Counted from the first letter of the stretch, positions 44,812 to 53,455 are shown. The stretch: 64,000 nucleotides of DNA from CAYJFD01 sp964369605 (GCA_964369605.1 CAYJFD010000006.1:1-64000); one strand, 5' to 3'. Numbers and translations: made by a program. Notes: generated by a model not told the origin, from the letters alone.

Positions 44812-46203
44812 TTATTTAAGGATGCTAGCCCAGTCACTGTCGGAAGGGTAGCTGGTTTGAGTTCCAGAGTTTAGATCTTTGAGTGTGATAGTATTGGATT
44901 TTAATTCATCCTCGCCGATGATAGCGAAATACTGAATGTTTTTCTTAGTAGCATAGTCGAACTGCTTTTTAAGTTTAGAGGACTCTGGGTAGATTTCTAC
45001 GCCGATGCCTTCTTTTCTAAAAGAGCTTGCTACTTTCAATGCGAATTTGACTTCAGCTTCTCCCATATTGCTGAAAAGCACTTTAGAGCTAATAAGTGTT
45101 TCTTTTGGAAACTTGTCAAGTCCTGAAAGTACATCATAGATTCTGTCTGCACCAAATGAAATGCCCACTCCAGACATATTGGAAAGGCCAAATGTGCCAG
45201 TTAGATCGTCATAGCGTCCACCTCCGCAGATGCTACCTATCTCGAAATCTTTAGCTTTCACTTCGAAGATGGCTCCAGTATAGTAGTTTAGTCCACGTGC
45301 AAGAGAAAGGTCAAGTTCTATTTCTTGCTTAATAGGGACACATTCAAGTAGCCCCCATAGCTCTTCTAGTTCGTTTAGTCCTTGATTTCCTATCTCAGAG
45401 GAGGCTAGGATTCCGCGCATAGTGGCTATCTTTTCAGAGGTAGTTCCTTCTAAAAGTAGGATAGGTTCTATTACAGAAAGGGCTTTTTCATTTAGTCCTT
45501 TACCTAGCAACTCTTGTTTTACTGCCTCTATTCCTATCTTGTCTATCTTGTCGATAGCGATAGTTATGTCTATAATTAGTTCTGGAAAGCCGCAGGCTTC
45601 TGCTATTCCTGAAAGGATCTTTCTGTTATTTACTTTTATTATGACTCCTATGTCAAAGTGCTCAAATACTTTATCTACTATCTGAATTAGCTCTAGTTCG
45701 TTTATCATAGAGTTGCTACCAACAACATCCACGTCGCACTGGTAGAATTCACGATAGCGACCTTTTTGAGGCCTATCAGCCCTCCATACAGGTTGAATTT
45801 GGTAGCGCTTAAATGGAAAACATAGATCATTTCTGTGTTGTACTACAAAGCGTGCAAAGGGAACAGTTAGGTCGTAGCGAAGTCCTTTCTCACAAATTTT
45901 TAGAGCTAGCTTATTACTGTTTATTTTTGAGCCCCCTGTTTCAGTTTCTTCAGTGATAAAATCATTGATGTTAATTTTACTGAAAGCATCCCCAGAGTTT
46001 AGAATCTTAAATAGTAGCTTGTCGCCTTCTTCTCCATATTTTCCTAGTAGTGTGGAAAGATTCTCCATAGATGGTGTTTCTATAGGAGAGAAGCCATAGA
46101 GTTTAAATACATTTCTAACTGTGTCGAAGATGTAGTTTCTTCCAGCCATTTCTTTTGGCCCGAAGTCTCGTGTTCCTTTAGGAGTAGATGGTGATTGTGC
46201 CAT
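44812..46203 (-). CDS. hisS: Histidyl-tRNA synthetase
   Basis: This class II synthetase charges tRNA-His. The N-terminal PKGTRDFGPKEM and motif 2 region (YQIQPVWRADRPQKGRYREFYQCDVDVVG) are diagnostic, as are the histidine-binding LARGLNYYTGAIFE and GGGRYDDL. At 463 residues it has the C-terminal anticodon domain. It follows rfbD by 15 bases. Its final 25 or so codons and terminator are repeated twice elsewhere in the window. Confidence 0.96.
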   Translation of the reverse strand: MAQSPSTPKGTRDFGPKEMAGRNYIFDTVRNVFKLYGFSPIETPSMENLSTLLGKYGEEGDKLLFKILNSGDAFSKININDFITEETETGGSKINSNKLALKICEKGLRYDLTVPFARFVVQHRNDLCFPFKRYQIQPVWRADRPQKGRYREFYQCDVDVVGSNSMINELELIQIVDKVFEHFDIGVIIKVNNRKILSGIAEACGFPELIIDITIAIDKIDKIGIEAVKQELLGKGLNEKALSVIEPILLLEGTTSEKIATMRGILASSEIGNQGLNELEELWGLLECVPIKQEIELDLSLARGLNYYTGAIFEVKAKDFEIGSICGGGRYDDLTGTFGLSNMSGVGISFGADRIYDVLSGLDKFPKETLISSKVLFSNMGEAEVKFALKVASSFRKEGIGVEIYPESSKLKKQFDYATKKNIQYFAIIGEDELKSNTITLKDLNSGTQTSYPSDSDWASILK

Positions 46204-46218
46204 TATGTTTAAGGTGTA

Positions 46219-47103
46219 TTAAGCGTTAGTTTCTTGTTTTTCTATAAGTTTGTATTCTTTTATCATTTTAATAAGACTTTTTTCCCAAGTAGGAATATTT
46301 AGTCCGAATACTTTCTTAATATGACTAGTTTCTAGTGTAGAGTTTGCTGGCCTTTGAGTTTTACTTGGAAAGTCAGAAGAGATAATAGGCTCAGGGGTGC
46401 ATTCAAATCTACCAACGGTCATAATCTTAGTGGCAAACTCGAACCAGTTACACTGACCTTCGTTAGCGTAGTGGAAAATTTCACCATAGCGAACTGTTTC
46501 TTCTAGTTGAGGTAGGATGTCAAGGATGGCTTGCGCTAGGTCTTTTGCATAGGTAGGTGATCCTTTTTGGTCTTCTACGACGTTAACAAAGAATTCATCT
46601 TCTGCGATCTCTATCATCTTCTTTACGAAGTTTTTACCATAGATAGAGTATAGCCAAGATGTACGTATAATTATACTCTTACATCCAGACTTTTGGATCG
46701 CCTTCTCTCCAGCTCTTTTTGATTTACCATAGACCGAAAGAGGATGTGAATAGTCTGTCTCGAAATATGGGGATGGTTTACGACCGTTAAATACATAGTC
46801 TGTTGAAAGGTGAACTAGGTATATATCGTGTTTTAGACAAATATTTGCAAGGTTTTCAACTGCGTCTGCATTAAGAAGATAAGCCTCTTCCTCTTCGATG
46901 TCTTCTGCGCGATCTACATTTGTGTATGCTGCACAATTTACGATAGTAGTAATTTGATTTTGAACAATAAAATCTTCTACCTCATCTCCACATAGATCAA
47001 GTGTATCAATATCTGTTAGAATAAAGTTTGAATCTGTGTTAACTAATCTTGTAATTTCAGAACCTAGTTGGCCATTTGCCCCTGTAATAAGTGTTTTACC
47101 CAT
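46219..47103 (-). CDS. rfbD: dTDP-4-dehydrorhamnose reductase
   Basis: RfbD catalyses the last step of dTDP-L-rhamnose synthesis. The NAD(P)-binding motif TGANGQLGSEI is at the N-terminus, and the SDR catalytic YxxxK is in SVYGKSKRAGE. STDYVFNGRKPSPYFETD is typical of RfbD. Length is 294 residues. The rest of the rhamnose pathway is not in the window. It is co-directional with hisS. Confidence 0.92.
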   Translation of the reverse strand: MGKTLITGANGQLGSEITRLVNTDSNFILTDIDTLDLCGDEVEDFIVQNQITTIVNCAAYTNVDRAEDIEEEEAYLLNADAVENLANICLKHDIYLVHLSTDYVFNGRKPSPYFETDYSHPLSVYGKSKRAGEKAIQKSGCKSIIIRTSWLYSIYGKNFVKKMIEIAEDEFFVNVVEDQKGSPTYAKDLAQAILDILPQLEETVRYGEIFHYANEGQCNWFEFATKIMTVGRFECTPEPIISSDFPSKTQRPANSTLETSHIKKVFGLNIPTWEKSLIKMIKEYKLIEKQETNA

Positions 47104-47122
47104 TTTGTATATATTTTCGATG

Positions 47123-47130
47123 CAAAGATA
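47123..47130 (-). promoter_or_regulatory. -7 promoter element of rfbD-hisS
   Basis: TATCTTTG on the minus strand lies 19 bases before the rfbD ATG. Confidence 0.6.
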
Positions 47131-47153
47131 CTCTTATACGACTAAAAAAAAAC

Positions 47154-47161
47154 TATCTTTG
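47154..47161 (+). promoter_or_regulatory. -7 promoter element of DUF4290-ftsK unit
   Basis: TATCTTTG lies 27 bases before the ATG of the DUF4290 gene, back-to-back with the rfbD promoter. Confidence 0.6.
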
Positions 47162-47188
47162 CTAAAATTTTAACGAGAGATAAGATAA

Positions 47189-47911
47189 ATGGATTATAAC
47201 ACTAAAAGGGATAAGCTGATAATGCCTGAATACGGAAGGCATATTCAGCGTATGGTAGAGAAGATTAAGAAAATAGAGGACAAGGAAAAGAGGAGCCAGC
47301 AGGCCAAAGCTTTAGTAAGCATAATGGGGATATTGAAGCCAACGATGAAGGAGGTTCAAGATTATAGACATAAGTTTTGGGATCATCTACAAGTAATTTC
47401 GGATTTTGATTTAGATATAGATTCTCCATTTACTCTTCCAACGGTTGAAACCTTTCATACAAAGCCTGATAAGATAGCAGTTGAGAAGACACATCTTAAG
47501 GCGGCCCATTACGGCCGCAATATCCAAAATATGATCGAAGTCATAGCTTCAAAGGAGGAAGGAGAGAAGAAGGATTCGATGATTAAGGCGCTCGCTGTTT
47601 ATATGAGGCAGCAGTATCTTATTTGGAACAAGGATGCAGTTTCGCAGGAAACGATTTTTAATGATATTGCGAAGCTCTCAGGAGGGAAACTAATAGTTCC
47701 AGAGCATATACAGCTTGAAGCAATATCTGACAATGAAACATTCAGCAGACCTGGAATAATGAAGCTTAATAGTGGCGGAAGGATGAATGGTTCGCATAAT
47801 CGAAACTCTAATAAGAAGAATAATAACAATAACCGCAACAAGAACGGAAATAGGAATAATAATAACCAAAAGAAAAAGTGGAATAATAAAAATAAGAATA
47901 GCCACAACTAA
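47189..47911 (+). CDS. DUF4290 family protein with Asn/Lys-rich tail
   Basis: Residues 1-170 match the Bacteroidota-specific DUF4290 family: MDYNTKRDKLIMPEYGRHIQ, KFWDHLQVISDFDLDIDSPF, AHYGRNIQNMIE and MRQQYLIWNKD. No biochemical function is known. The last 40 residues are almost only Asn, Lys and Arg, a disordered basic tail that could bind nucleic acid (inference). It lies 20 bases upstream of ftsK and is probably co-transcribed with it. Confidence 0.85.
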   Translation: MDYNTKRDKLIMPEYGRHIQRMVEKIKKIEDKEKRSQQAKALVSIMGILKPTMKEVQDYRHKFWDHLQVISDFDLDIDSPFTLPTVETFHTKPDKIAVEKTHLKAAHYGRNIQNMIEVIASKEEGEKKDSMIKALAVYMRQQYLIWNKDAVSQETIFNDIAKLSGGKLIVPEHIQLEAISDNETFSRPGIMKLNSGGRMNGSHNRNSNKKNNNNNRNKNGNRNNNNQKKKWNNKNKNSHN

Positions 47912-47931
47912 ACTTAGCAGATAGTCAAGAT

Positions 47932-50565
47932 ATGTCAAGTCCCTTAAAAAATATAAAAACAGAGAAGCCAATTAAGCCGATAAAACCTGTGAGTGCAAAG
48001 AAGGTTACGAAGAAGAAAAAGAAGAAGAAAACGAACGATACTTACAAGAAAATAATGGATGTTTTGTCTTTGAATAATCCTACAACAAGGCTTGTTTGCG
48101 GGTTGTTTTTTGCTGTATTGACTGTCGTGACAACTATTTCTGTTTTTTCTTACCTAGTTTCATGGGATGTGGATCAGAGTACTCTTCATTCTGAGAATGT
48201 ATTAGATATAGACTCTCAGGTAGAGAATCAGGGCGGAAAAATAGGCTTTCTTTGGGCGAATTTTTTAGTGGGAAAGATGTTTGGGCTAGGTGCTTTAGCC
48301 GCTCCATTTTTGTTTGGAGGAATAGCTATTGCTTGTTTTAATATCAAGAAAATAAATGTTATAAGACTGTTTTTCCTGACATTAAGTGGTGCGATAGTCA
48401 TATCTATGATTTTTTCATACATCTTTTCTTTTACTCAAGCCCAAGCATTGTTTGGATCAGGGGCAGGAGGCTCTTATGGTAGTTCTATGAATAAGTGGAT
48501 GGTGTCGATGTTTGGAAGTGCTGGAACTGCTGGAGTACTGCTTTTATTATTGGCAATATGGTTATTACTAGTTAATTCAAAGATTGTTGGTTATATTAAT
48601 CGTTTCTTTGACTCTCTAACAAAGCTAGATAAGAAAGAAGTGATAGAGGGTGATTCAGAGAATGATGCCTCGATGGGCGATAGCTCTGAGGGTGGTAATT
48701 CTGAGGAGGATGATCAAGAGGGTGAAGATGATGATGAGTCGGAGGACGAAGATGATGAAGATGACGAAGATTACGAAGATGATGAAGATAGGAATGAGAC
48801 TGTCTTAAAGGTAGATGATGTAGATTTAGAGATATTTTACCCAGAGTCAGAACTTCGTGGTGAAGAGGCTGATTCGGATCTTATTTCAGGAACGACTCCG
48901 CAGTTAGATTTATTGGATGATAATTTAGAGGAGGCTTCAGAGAAGAATCAAGGTGGGCCATTAGAGTTAGAAGTATTGAATAGGCCTGAGGATGATTTTT
49001 CTGCAGGTCTGACTGATGATCAGTGGAGACATAGATATGATCCGAGATTGAGTCTATCTAATTATAAGTTGCCTCAGTTGTCGCTGCTTGAGGAGTATCG
49101 AGAGCTTAATTCGGTAGTGTCTAGGGACGAGTTAGACAAGAATACTAGAAATATCGTATCTACATTAAAGGAATACAAGATAAATATATCAAAGATTTCA
49201 GCAAGAATAGGTCCAACAGTGACTCTTTACGAAATAATACCAGCACCAGGAGTACGTGTGGCTCAGATAAAGAGACTGGAGGAGGATATTGCGAGATCTT
49301 TAGCTGCAAGGGGGGTCAGGGTTGTAACCTTGTCAGGAACAAATGCCGTGGGTATCGAGGTCGCAAATGAGAGACCAAGTGTTGTCTCTATGCGTTCAGT
49401 TCTTGAGGATCCAAAGTTTACAGCTACAAAGTTCGACCTTCCTATAGCACTTGGAAAGACGATTTCTAGTGAAGTAATGTGTTTTGATTTGGCAAAGATG
49501 CCTCACCTTCTTGTTGCTGGAGCAACAGGTCAGGGTAAATCCGTGGGACTAAACGCGATAATTACGTCATTGCTTTATAAAAAGCACCCAAGTGAGATGA
49601 AGTTTGTCTTGGTGGATCCTAAGAAAGTAGAACTTTCGCTTTATGAGCCGATAGCAAATCATTATCTTGCGCAGCTTCCAGATGCAGATGAACCGATTAT
49701 TACTGATACGCAGAAGGTAGTATATACTCTTCGTTCGTTGTGTACTTTAATGGATACGCGTTATACTTTGTTGAGGTCAGCTTCGGTAAGGAGTGTTAAG
49801 GAATATAATGAGAAATTCCTTTCAAGAAAGTTAAATCCTCATAAGGGACATGAGTATATGCCATATATTGTAGTGATTATAGATGAGTTTGCAGACTTAC
49901 TTATGACTGCTGGTCGTGAGGTCGAAGAGCCTATCGCCCGTCTTGCTCAGTTAGCTCGTGCCATAGGTATTCACTTGGTAATCGCTACTCAAAGACCTAC
50001 CACTAATATTATCACAGGTACGATAAAGGCTAACTTCCCTGCGCGTATTGCCTTTAGAGTAATCTCAAGCATAGACTCTAAGACTATTTTGGATCAGACT
50101 GGTGCAAATCAGTTAATTGGTAGGGGAGATATGCTGATTTCTACAGGAGCTACTGATCCTGAACGTGTTCAGTGTGCCTTTATAGATACCCACGAGGTGA
50201 ATCGTTTATCGGAATATATCGAAGGGCAACAAAGTTTTGGTTCTCCATATATGTTGCCAGAATTTGACCCAAGTGAATTAGGTAAGAGTCCATTTAATAC
50301 TGGATCTTCTTCCAGTTCAGCTCAAAATGGTGGAGCTGATAGGGATGAGCTTTTCTATGAGGCAGCAAAGTTAATAGTAAGAGAACAGGTCGGTTCTACT
50401 TCTGCTATACAGAGGAAAATGGGACTAGGTTATAATAGAGCTGGTCGTATCATGGATCAGCTTGAGCAAGCTGGAATCGTCGGTCCTCCTGAAGGAAGTA
50501 AGCCAAGGCAGGTGAAGGTGACTTCTTTGGAGTTATTAGATATTATGCTTTCAGATTCAAATTAA
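47932..50565 (+). CDS. ftsK: DNA translocase FtsK
   Basis: FtsK pumps DNA through the division septum and activates XerCD recombination at dif. Four membrane helices lie between residues 55 and 220. They are followed by an Asp/Glu-rich linker of about 60 residues (240-300). The RecA-like motor has Walker A GATGQGKS near 531 and Walker B VVIIDEFADLLMTAG near 647. The C-terminal gamma winged helix (VGSTSAIQRKMGLGYNRAGRIMDQLEQAGIVGP) recognises KOPS-type polarity sequences. Length is 877 residues. The LolA-like gene follows after one base. Confidence 0.96.
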   Translation: MSSPLKNIKTEKPIKPIKPVSAKKVTKKKKKKKTNDTYKKIMDVLSLNNPTTRLVCGLFFAVLTVVTTISVFSYLVSWDVDQSTLHSENVLDIDSQVENQGGKIGFLWANFLVGKMFGLGALAAPFLFGGIAIACFNIKKINVIRLFFLTLSGAIVISMIFSYIFSFTQAQALFGSGAGGSYGSSMNKWMVSMFGSAGTAGVLLLLLAIWLLLVNSKIVGYINRFFDSLTKLDKKEVIEGDSENDASMGDSSEGGNSEEDDQEGEDDDESEDEDDEDDEDYEDDEDRNETVLKVDDVDLEIFYPESELRGEEADSDLISGTTPQLDLLDDNLEEASEKNQGGPLELEVLNRPEDDFSAGLTDDQWRHRYDPRLSLSNYKLPQLSLLEEYRELNSVVSRDELDKNTRNIVSTLKEYKINISKISARIGPTVTLYEIIPAPGVRVAQIKRLEEDIARSLAARGVRVVTLSGTNAVGIEVANERPSVVSMRSVLEDPKFTATKFDLPIALGKTISSEVMCFDLAKMPHLLVAGATGQGKSVGLNAIITSLLYKKHPSEMKFVLVDPKKVELSLYEPIANHYLAQLPDADEPIITDTQKVVYTLRSLCTLMDTRYTLLRSASVRSVKEYNEKFLSRKLNPHKGHEYMPYIVVIIDEFADLLMTAGREVEEPIARLAQLARAIGIHLVIATQRPTTNIITGTIKANFPARIAFRVISSIDSKTILDQTGANQLIGRGDMLISTGATDPERVQCAFIDTHEVNRLSEYIEGQQSFGSPYMLPEFDPSELGKSPFNTGSSSSSAQNGGADRDELFYEAAKLIVREQVGSTSAIQRKMGLGYNRAGRIMDQLEQAGIVGPPEGSKPRQVKVTSLELLDIMLSDSN

Positions 50566-50566
50566 T

Positions 50567-51259
50567 ATGAATATTAAGACTTCATTTTTGATAAACATAG
50601 AGGCTTTATCTCTTAGAAGAAGTCTTTTGTGCCGCTTTGTATTAGGGGTACTTTTATTAGTACTATTCTCCTTTACAAATGCAGACTTAATTCATAAAAT
50701 GAATAATAAGTTATTTTCGGAGAAGAAGTCTTTTGAGTTTGCTTTCGAGTTTGAGGCTCAGAGTGAAGACGGAACCTTACTAATGTACTACGATGGGGTC
50801 TACTTCTTACAAGGCGAAAAGTATATGGTCAGTACTGAGCAGTATGATATTTATTCTGATGCCACAAAGAAGTGGTTTTTAGATAAAGAGAATCAAGAAT
50901 TATATATTTTTAATGAACAAGAGAGTGAGGGTGACATTACAGAAAATCCCTTTAGTTTATTAAAAGATGTAGATGCTCTTTTCAAATATAAAAATAAGGA
51001 GGTTTCGGGAGAGTCTAGTGTGATAATTTTAGATCCCTTAGATAAGGATGCCTTTTATAAAGAAGTACAAATAGAAGTCGATAATAATACATTTTTGCCA
51101 AGAGTACTAAGTTATATTTTAGAGAACGGAGATCGTTATACAGCAAAAATCACTAATTCTAAGGAAACCAGTCCTCTAGACGATGATTTTTTCTCTCTAG
51201 ATCCATCAAGTCTAGAGGTGCTCTACCCGGATTTGTATGTTACTGATATGGTTGATTAG
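50567..51259 (+). CDS. LolA-like outer-membrane lipoprotein carrier family protein
   Basis: A hydrophobic N-terminal segment (FVLGVLLLVLFSFTNA) acts as signal sequence. The mature protein is beta-rich with LolA features: FEFAFEFEAQSEDGTLLMYYDG, KYMVSTEQYDIYSDATKKWF, NPFSLLKDVDALF and FKV-like ends. It follows ftsK immediately, an order common in Bacteroidales. It probably carries lipoproteins through the periplasm, judged by family only. Confidence 0.8.
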   Translation: MNIKTSFLINIEALSLRRSLLCRFVLGVLLLVLFSFTNADLIHKMNNKLFSEKKSFEFAFEFEAQSEDGTLLMYYDGVYFLQGEKYMVSTEQYDIYSDATKKWFLDKENQELYIFNEQESEGDITENPFSLLKDVDALFKYKNKEVSGESSVIILDPLDKDAFYKEVQIEVDNNTFLPRVLSYILENGDRYTAKITNSKETSPLDDDFFSLDPSSLEVLYPDLYVTDMVD

Positions 51260-51318
51260 GGGGGAAGGTGAAAGGGGAAAAGGTGAAAGGGGCAAAGGGT
51301 GAAAGGGTGAAAGGGTGG
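51260..51318. repeat. GTGAAAGG-type minisatellite, left array
   Basis: Right after the LolA-like stop codon runs an array of GGTGAAAG-like units with irregular G and A insertions. A longer array of the same word lies at 52.3 kb. Confidence 0.8.
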
Positions 51319-51490
51319 ATTGAGAGCATTTTTTTGCAGATGTGCAGCAAGTACTTTGATGAAGTAATACTTGCTAAAGCACTCTTAAAGATCTAAACTC
51401 TGGAACTCAAGATAGCTCCCCTTTCGACAGCGACTGGGCTAGCATCCTTAAATAAAAGTAAAAAACCTGCCTTGTTGGGCAGGTTTTATT
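51313..51490 (+). repeat. Direct repeat, left copy, containing hisS 3'-end relic and terminator
   Basis: From GGGTGGATTGAGAGC onward this segment matches 52376-52553 with only about seven differences. Its second half (51381-51454) is the last 25 or so codons of hisS: it still reads TLKDLNSGTQ, then DSDWASILK and a stop. The hisS terminator hairpin follows. The codon just upstream is a stop, so it is a relic and not a gene. Confidence 0.85.
51462..51487. terminator. Terminator hairpin, copy 2 of the hisS type
   Basis: AAAACCTGCC (51462-51471) and GGCAGGTTTT (51478-51487) form the same hairpin as after hisS. It serves the minus-strand lipoprotein copy 2. Confidence 0.85.
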
Positions 51491-51498
51491 TTTACACA

Positions 51499-52104
51499 TT
51501 AGTTTTTATAATTAGCTCTTGTAATATCGCGACCAAGCACTTCGATGTGATAGTCTTTACCTTCTATGTTTACACTTATCTCTATCTCTAAGTTCCATGC
51601 TCGTGGATGTGATAATATATCTGGCGCCAATTCCTCTGTCTCTACCCATCCATCTATCTCTATCCATCCTTTTACATCAGACTTCTCCTTAAAGTGTAAA
51701 TCTCTGCGTGAATTTATATAACTTACTTCTACATCTTTCATATCAATAGTGACACCTTCTCCATTACTTCCCTCAATTAGTTTTAGCTCTTTGATTTCGA
51801 TATAATAATAATCACGGCTATTGCGAAACGAGAATTCAAGGTCTATACCTTTATCTACATCATCAAAATCACGACAGTAAGTTGTCATATGTCGACCTTC
51901 AAATTCTTCAGACTCTTTTTCTAGATCATCTTTTGTAACGTTAATAGTTAGTTCGTCATAATCAGCCACAAAGAGATAATTCCTTCTCATATCGTCTGGC
52001 CAATATATTGGCTCTGGCCCACCTAATACATATTCGAAATCACCACACCCACTAACAGCTAAATATAAAATAGCTGATAAGAAAATTGTTAAATTTTTCT
52101 TCAT
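51499..52104 (-). CDS. Small lipoprotein, family copy 2
   Basis: The 201-residue lipoprotein has lipobox AVSGC. It is paralogous to the gene at 44.2 kb: the first seven codons and the preceding ATTAACTTAAAATAGATAT are the same. Shared blocks are WPDDMRRNYLF, IEGSNGEGVTID, KSDVKGWIE, DILSHPRAWN and NIEGKDYHIEVLGRDIT. Residues 45-105 are largely unrelated between the two. It keeps the same arrangement with a hisS-type terminator and hisS tail downstream. No known domain is recognised. Confidence 0.75.
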   Translation of the reverse strand: MKKNLTIFLSAILYLAVSGCGDFEYVLGGPEPIYWPDDMRRNYLFVADYDELTINVTKDDLEKESEEFEGRHMTTYCRDFDDVDKGIDLEFSFRNSRDYYYIEIKELKLIEGSNGEGVTIDMKDVEVSYINSRRDLHFKEKSDVKGWIEIDGWVETEELAPDILSHPRAWNLEIEISVNIEGKDYHIEVLGRDITRANYKN

Positions 52105-52230
52105 AATATATCTATTTTAAGTTAATAATTTATATTATATCTATTTTGCGAATTCACTATTCATGATATTCTGCTTAAATAGTCTTCTTAACTTTTCACT
52201 TCACAAATAATACTAAGGAACTTAATGGCA

Positions 52231-52238
52231 CAAAATTA
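52231..52238 (-). promoter_or_regulatory. -7 promoter element of small lipoprotein gene, copy 2
   Basis: TAATTTTG on the minus strand follows a T run, as in copy 1, and is preceded by AATAAATTTTGTTG, also found upstream of copy 1 (44057-44070). Confidence 0.5.
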
Positions 52239-52277
52239 AAAAAAAAAAAGAATCAACAAAATTTATTATTTGGTTTG

Positions 52278-52383
52278 GGGCAAAGGGTGAAAGGGTGAAA
52301 GGGTGAAAGGGTGAAAGGTGAAAAGGTGAAAGGGGAAAAGGGTGAAGGTGAAAAGTGAAAGGGTGAAAGGGTGAAAGGGTGGA
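52278..52383. repeat. GTGAAAGG-type minisatellite, right array
   Basis: About 13 units of GGGTGAAA or close variants run head to tail. The array lies upstream of lipoprotein copy 2 and reads directly into the right direct repeat. Confidence 0.85.
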
Positions 52384-52553
52384 CTGAGAGCATTTTTTGC
52401 AGATGAGCAGCAAGTACTTTGATGAAGTAATACTTGCTAAAGCACTCTTAAAGATATAAACTCTGGAACTCAAGATAGCTCCCCTTCCGACAGCGACTGG
52501 GCTAGCATCCTTAAATAAGAACAAAAAACCTGCCTTGTTGGGCAGGTTTTATT
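52376..52553 (+). repeat. Direct repeat, right copy, containing hisS 3'-end relic and terminator
   Basis: This segment matches 51313-51490. The hisS relic starts near 52443 and keeps the frame to the hisS stop codon. The hairpin AAAACCTGCC / GGCAGGTTTT (52525-52550) follows. No lipoprotein gene is attached on its right side. The rest of the gap to 52600 shows nothing further. Confidence 0.85.
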
Positions 52554-52600
52554 TTGCTTTTATTTTTTTGTTTTTGAACTAGGTGTTCAGTGGAATTTGA

Positions 52601-53317
52601 TTAATTACAACCACCACATCCGCTAGTGCATGCACTTGCTTGAGCTTGTTTTTCAGGAGCTTTTTGAGCAGTCTGTACTTTCTTAGCAGCAGTTGCAGAC
52701 ACAGCAGGCTTCTTTCCAGTAGCGTCTACTTTTTGAGTTTTGGCAGCGTGCATAGAGTGCTTTTCTCCGCAACCATCTTTGCCACATCCGCCTTCGTCGC
52801 ATTTGCAGTCAGCACATTTACCATCACCGCTACATCCTTCTTCAGCTTTAGCCTTGCTTGGACAAGTTCCTTCAGTCTTATCTGAACAGCATCCTTCTTC
52901 AGCTTTAGCCTTGCTTGGGCAAGTTCCTTCAGCTTTGTCAGAGCAACATCCAGCCTCTGCTTTAGCCTTGCTTGGGCAAGTTCCTTCTGCTTTGTCAGAA
53001 CAACATCCACCTTCAGCCTTAGCCTTGCTTGGACATCCGTCGTGTTTTCCACATCCACCTTCAGCACATCCACCATTAGCGTGAGCTTTTTTCATTTCCT
53101 TCATTTTCTTCTCGAACTGCTTGAATTCTTTGTCAGTTAGAATATCTTCCACCTCATCCATAAATTCATCATAGTCGCTGTTAGCTTTGCGAAGTTCGTG
53201 AATCTTTTCCATCTTTTCTTCAGATAGGTTTAGTTCTTTGTTGCAGCAGTTACCACAGCTTTGTAAGAAAGGAAGAGCGACCGCTAGTGCTAGCGCATAT
53301 AAAAGTGTTTTTTTCAT
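52601..53317 (-). CDS. Cysteine-rich repeat lipoprotein
   Basis: The lipobox is FLQSC. Residues 30-80 form a charged helical region (LSEEKMEKIHELRKANSDYD, ILTDKEFKQFEKKMKEM) like Spy/CpxP-type helices. From about residue 82, 17-residue repeats follow (GCCSDKAEGTCPSKAKAE, about three full copies; DNA period 51 bp), then more Cys-Gly clusters and a CGGCN end. About 24 of 238 residues are Cys. Dense Cys suggests metal binding or a disulfide-rich envelope protein. No family is recognised. It is divergent from mutA. Confidence 0.7.
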   Translation of the reverse strand: MKKTLLYALALAVALPFLQSCGNCCNKELNLSEEKMEKIHELRKANSDYDEFMDEVEDILTDKEFKQFEKKMKEMKKAHANGGCAEGGCGKHDGCPSKAKAEGGCCSDKAEGTCPSKAKAEAGCCSDKAEGTCPSKAKAEEGCCSDKTEGTCPSKAKAEEGCSGDGKCADCKCDEGGCGKDGCGEKHSMHAAKTQKVDATGKKPAVSATAAKKVQTAQKAPEKQAQASACTSGCGGCN

Positions 53318-53358
53318 TTTTTTTGTATTTAATTAAAATCTAATATTTATTCTAACTT

Positions 53359-53366
53359 CAAAAGTA
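53359..53366 (-). promoter_or_regulatory. -7 promoter element of cysteine-rich lipoprotein gene
   Basis: TACTTTTG on the minus strand matches TAnnTTTG, 41 bases before the ATG. Confidence 0.5.
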
Positions 53367-53396
53367 TAAAATGTATCATTAATATACAAAAAATAT

Positions 53397-53404
53397 TACC
53401 TTTG
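53397..53404 (+). promoter_or_regulatory. -7 promoter element of mutA-mutB
   Basis: TACCTTTG matches TAnnTTTG, 51 bases before the mutA ATG. Confidence 0.6.
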
Positions 53405-53455
53405 TGACTTAATTTATATAAAATTATTTGCATCATTTATAAAAAGAAAGAATAT

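Noticed and set aside
52222..52524. Minus-strand open frame rich in SPFHPFT repeats
   Set aside because: It is the translation of the GTGAAAGG minisatellite and the hisS relic, with no signal or domain.
52640..53084. Open frames on both strands opposite or overlapping the cysteine-rich gene
   Set aside because: A 51-bp repeat (multiple of three) keeps other frames open by chance; only the lipoprotein frame has a signal peptide and promoter.
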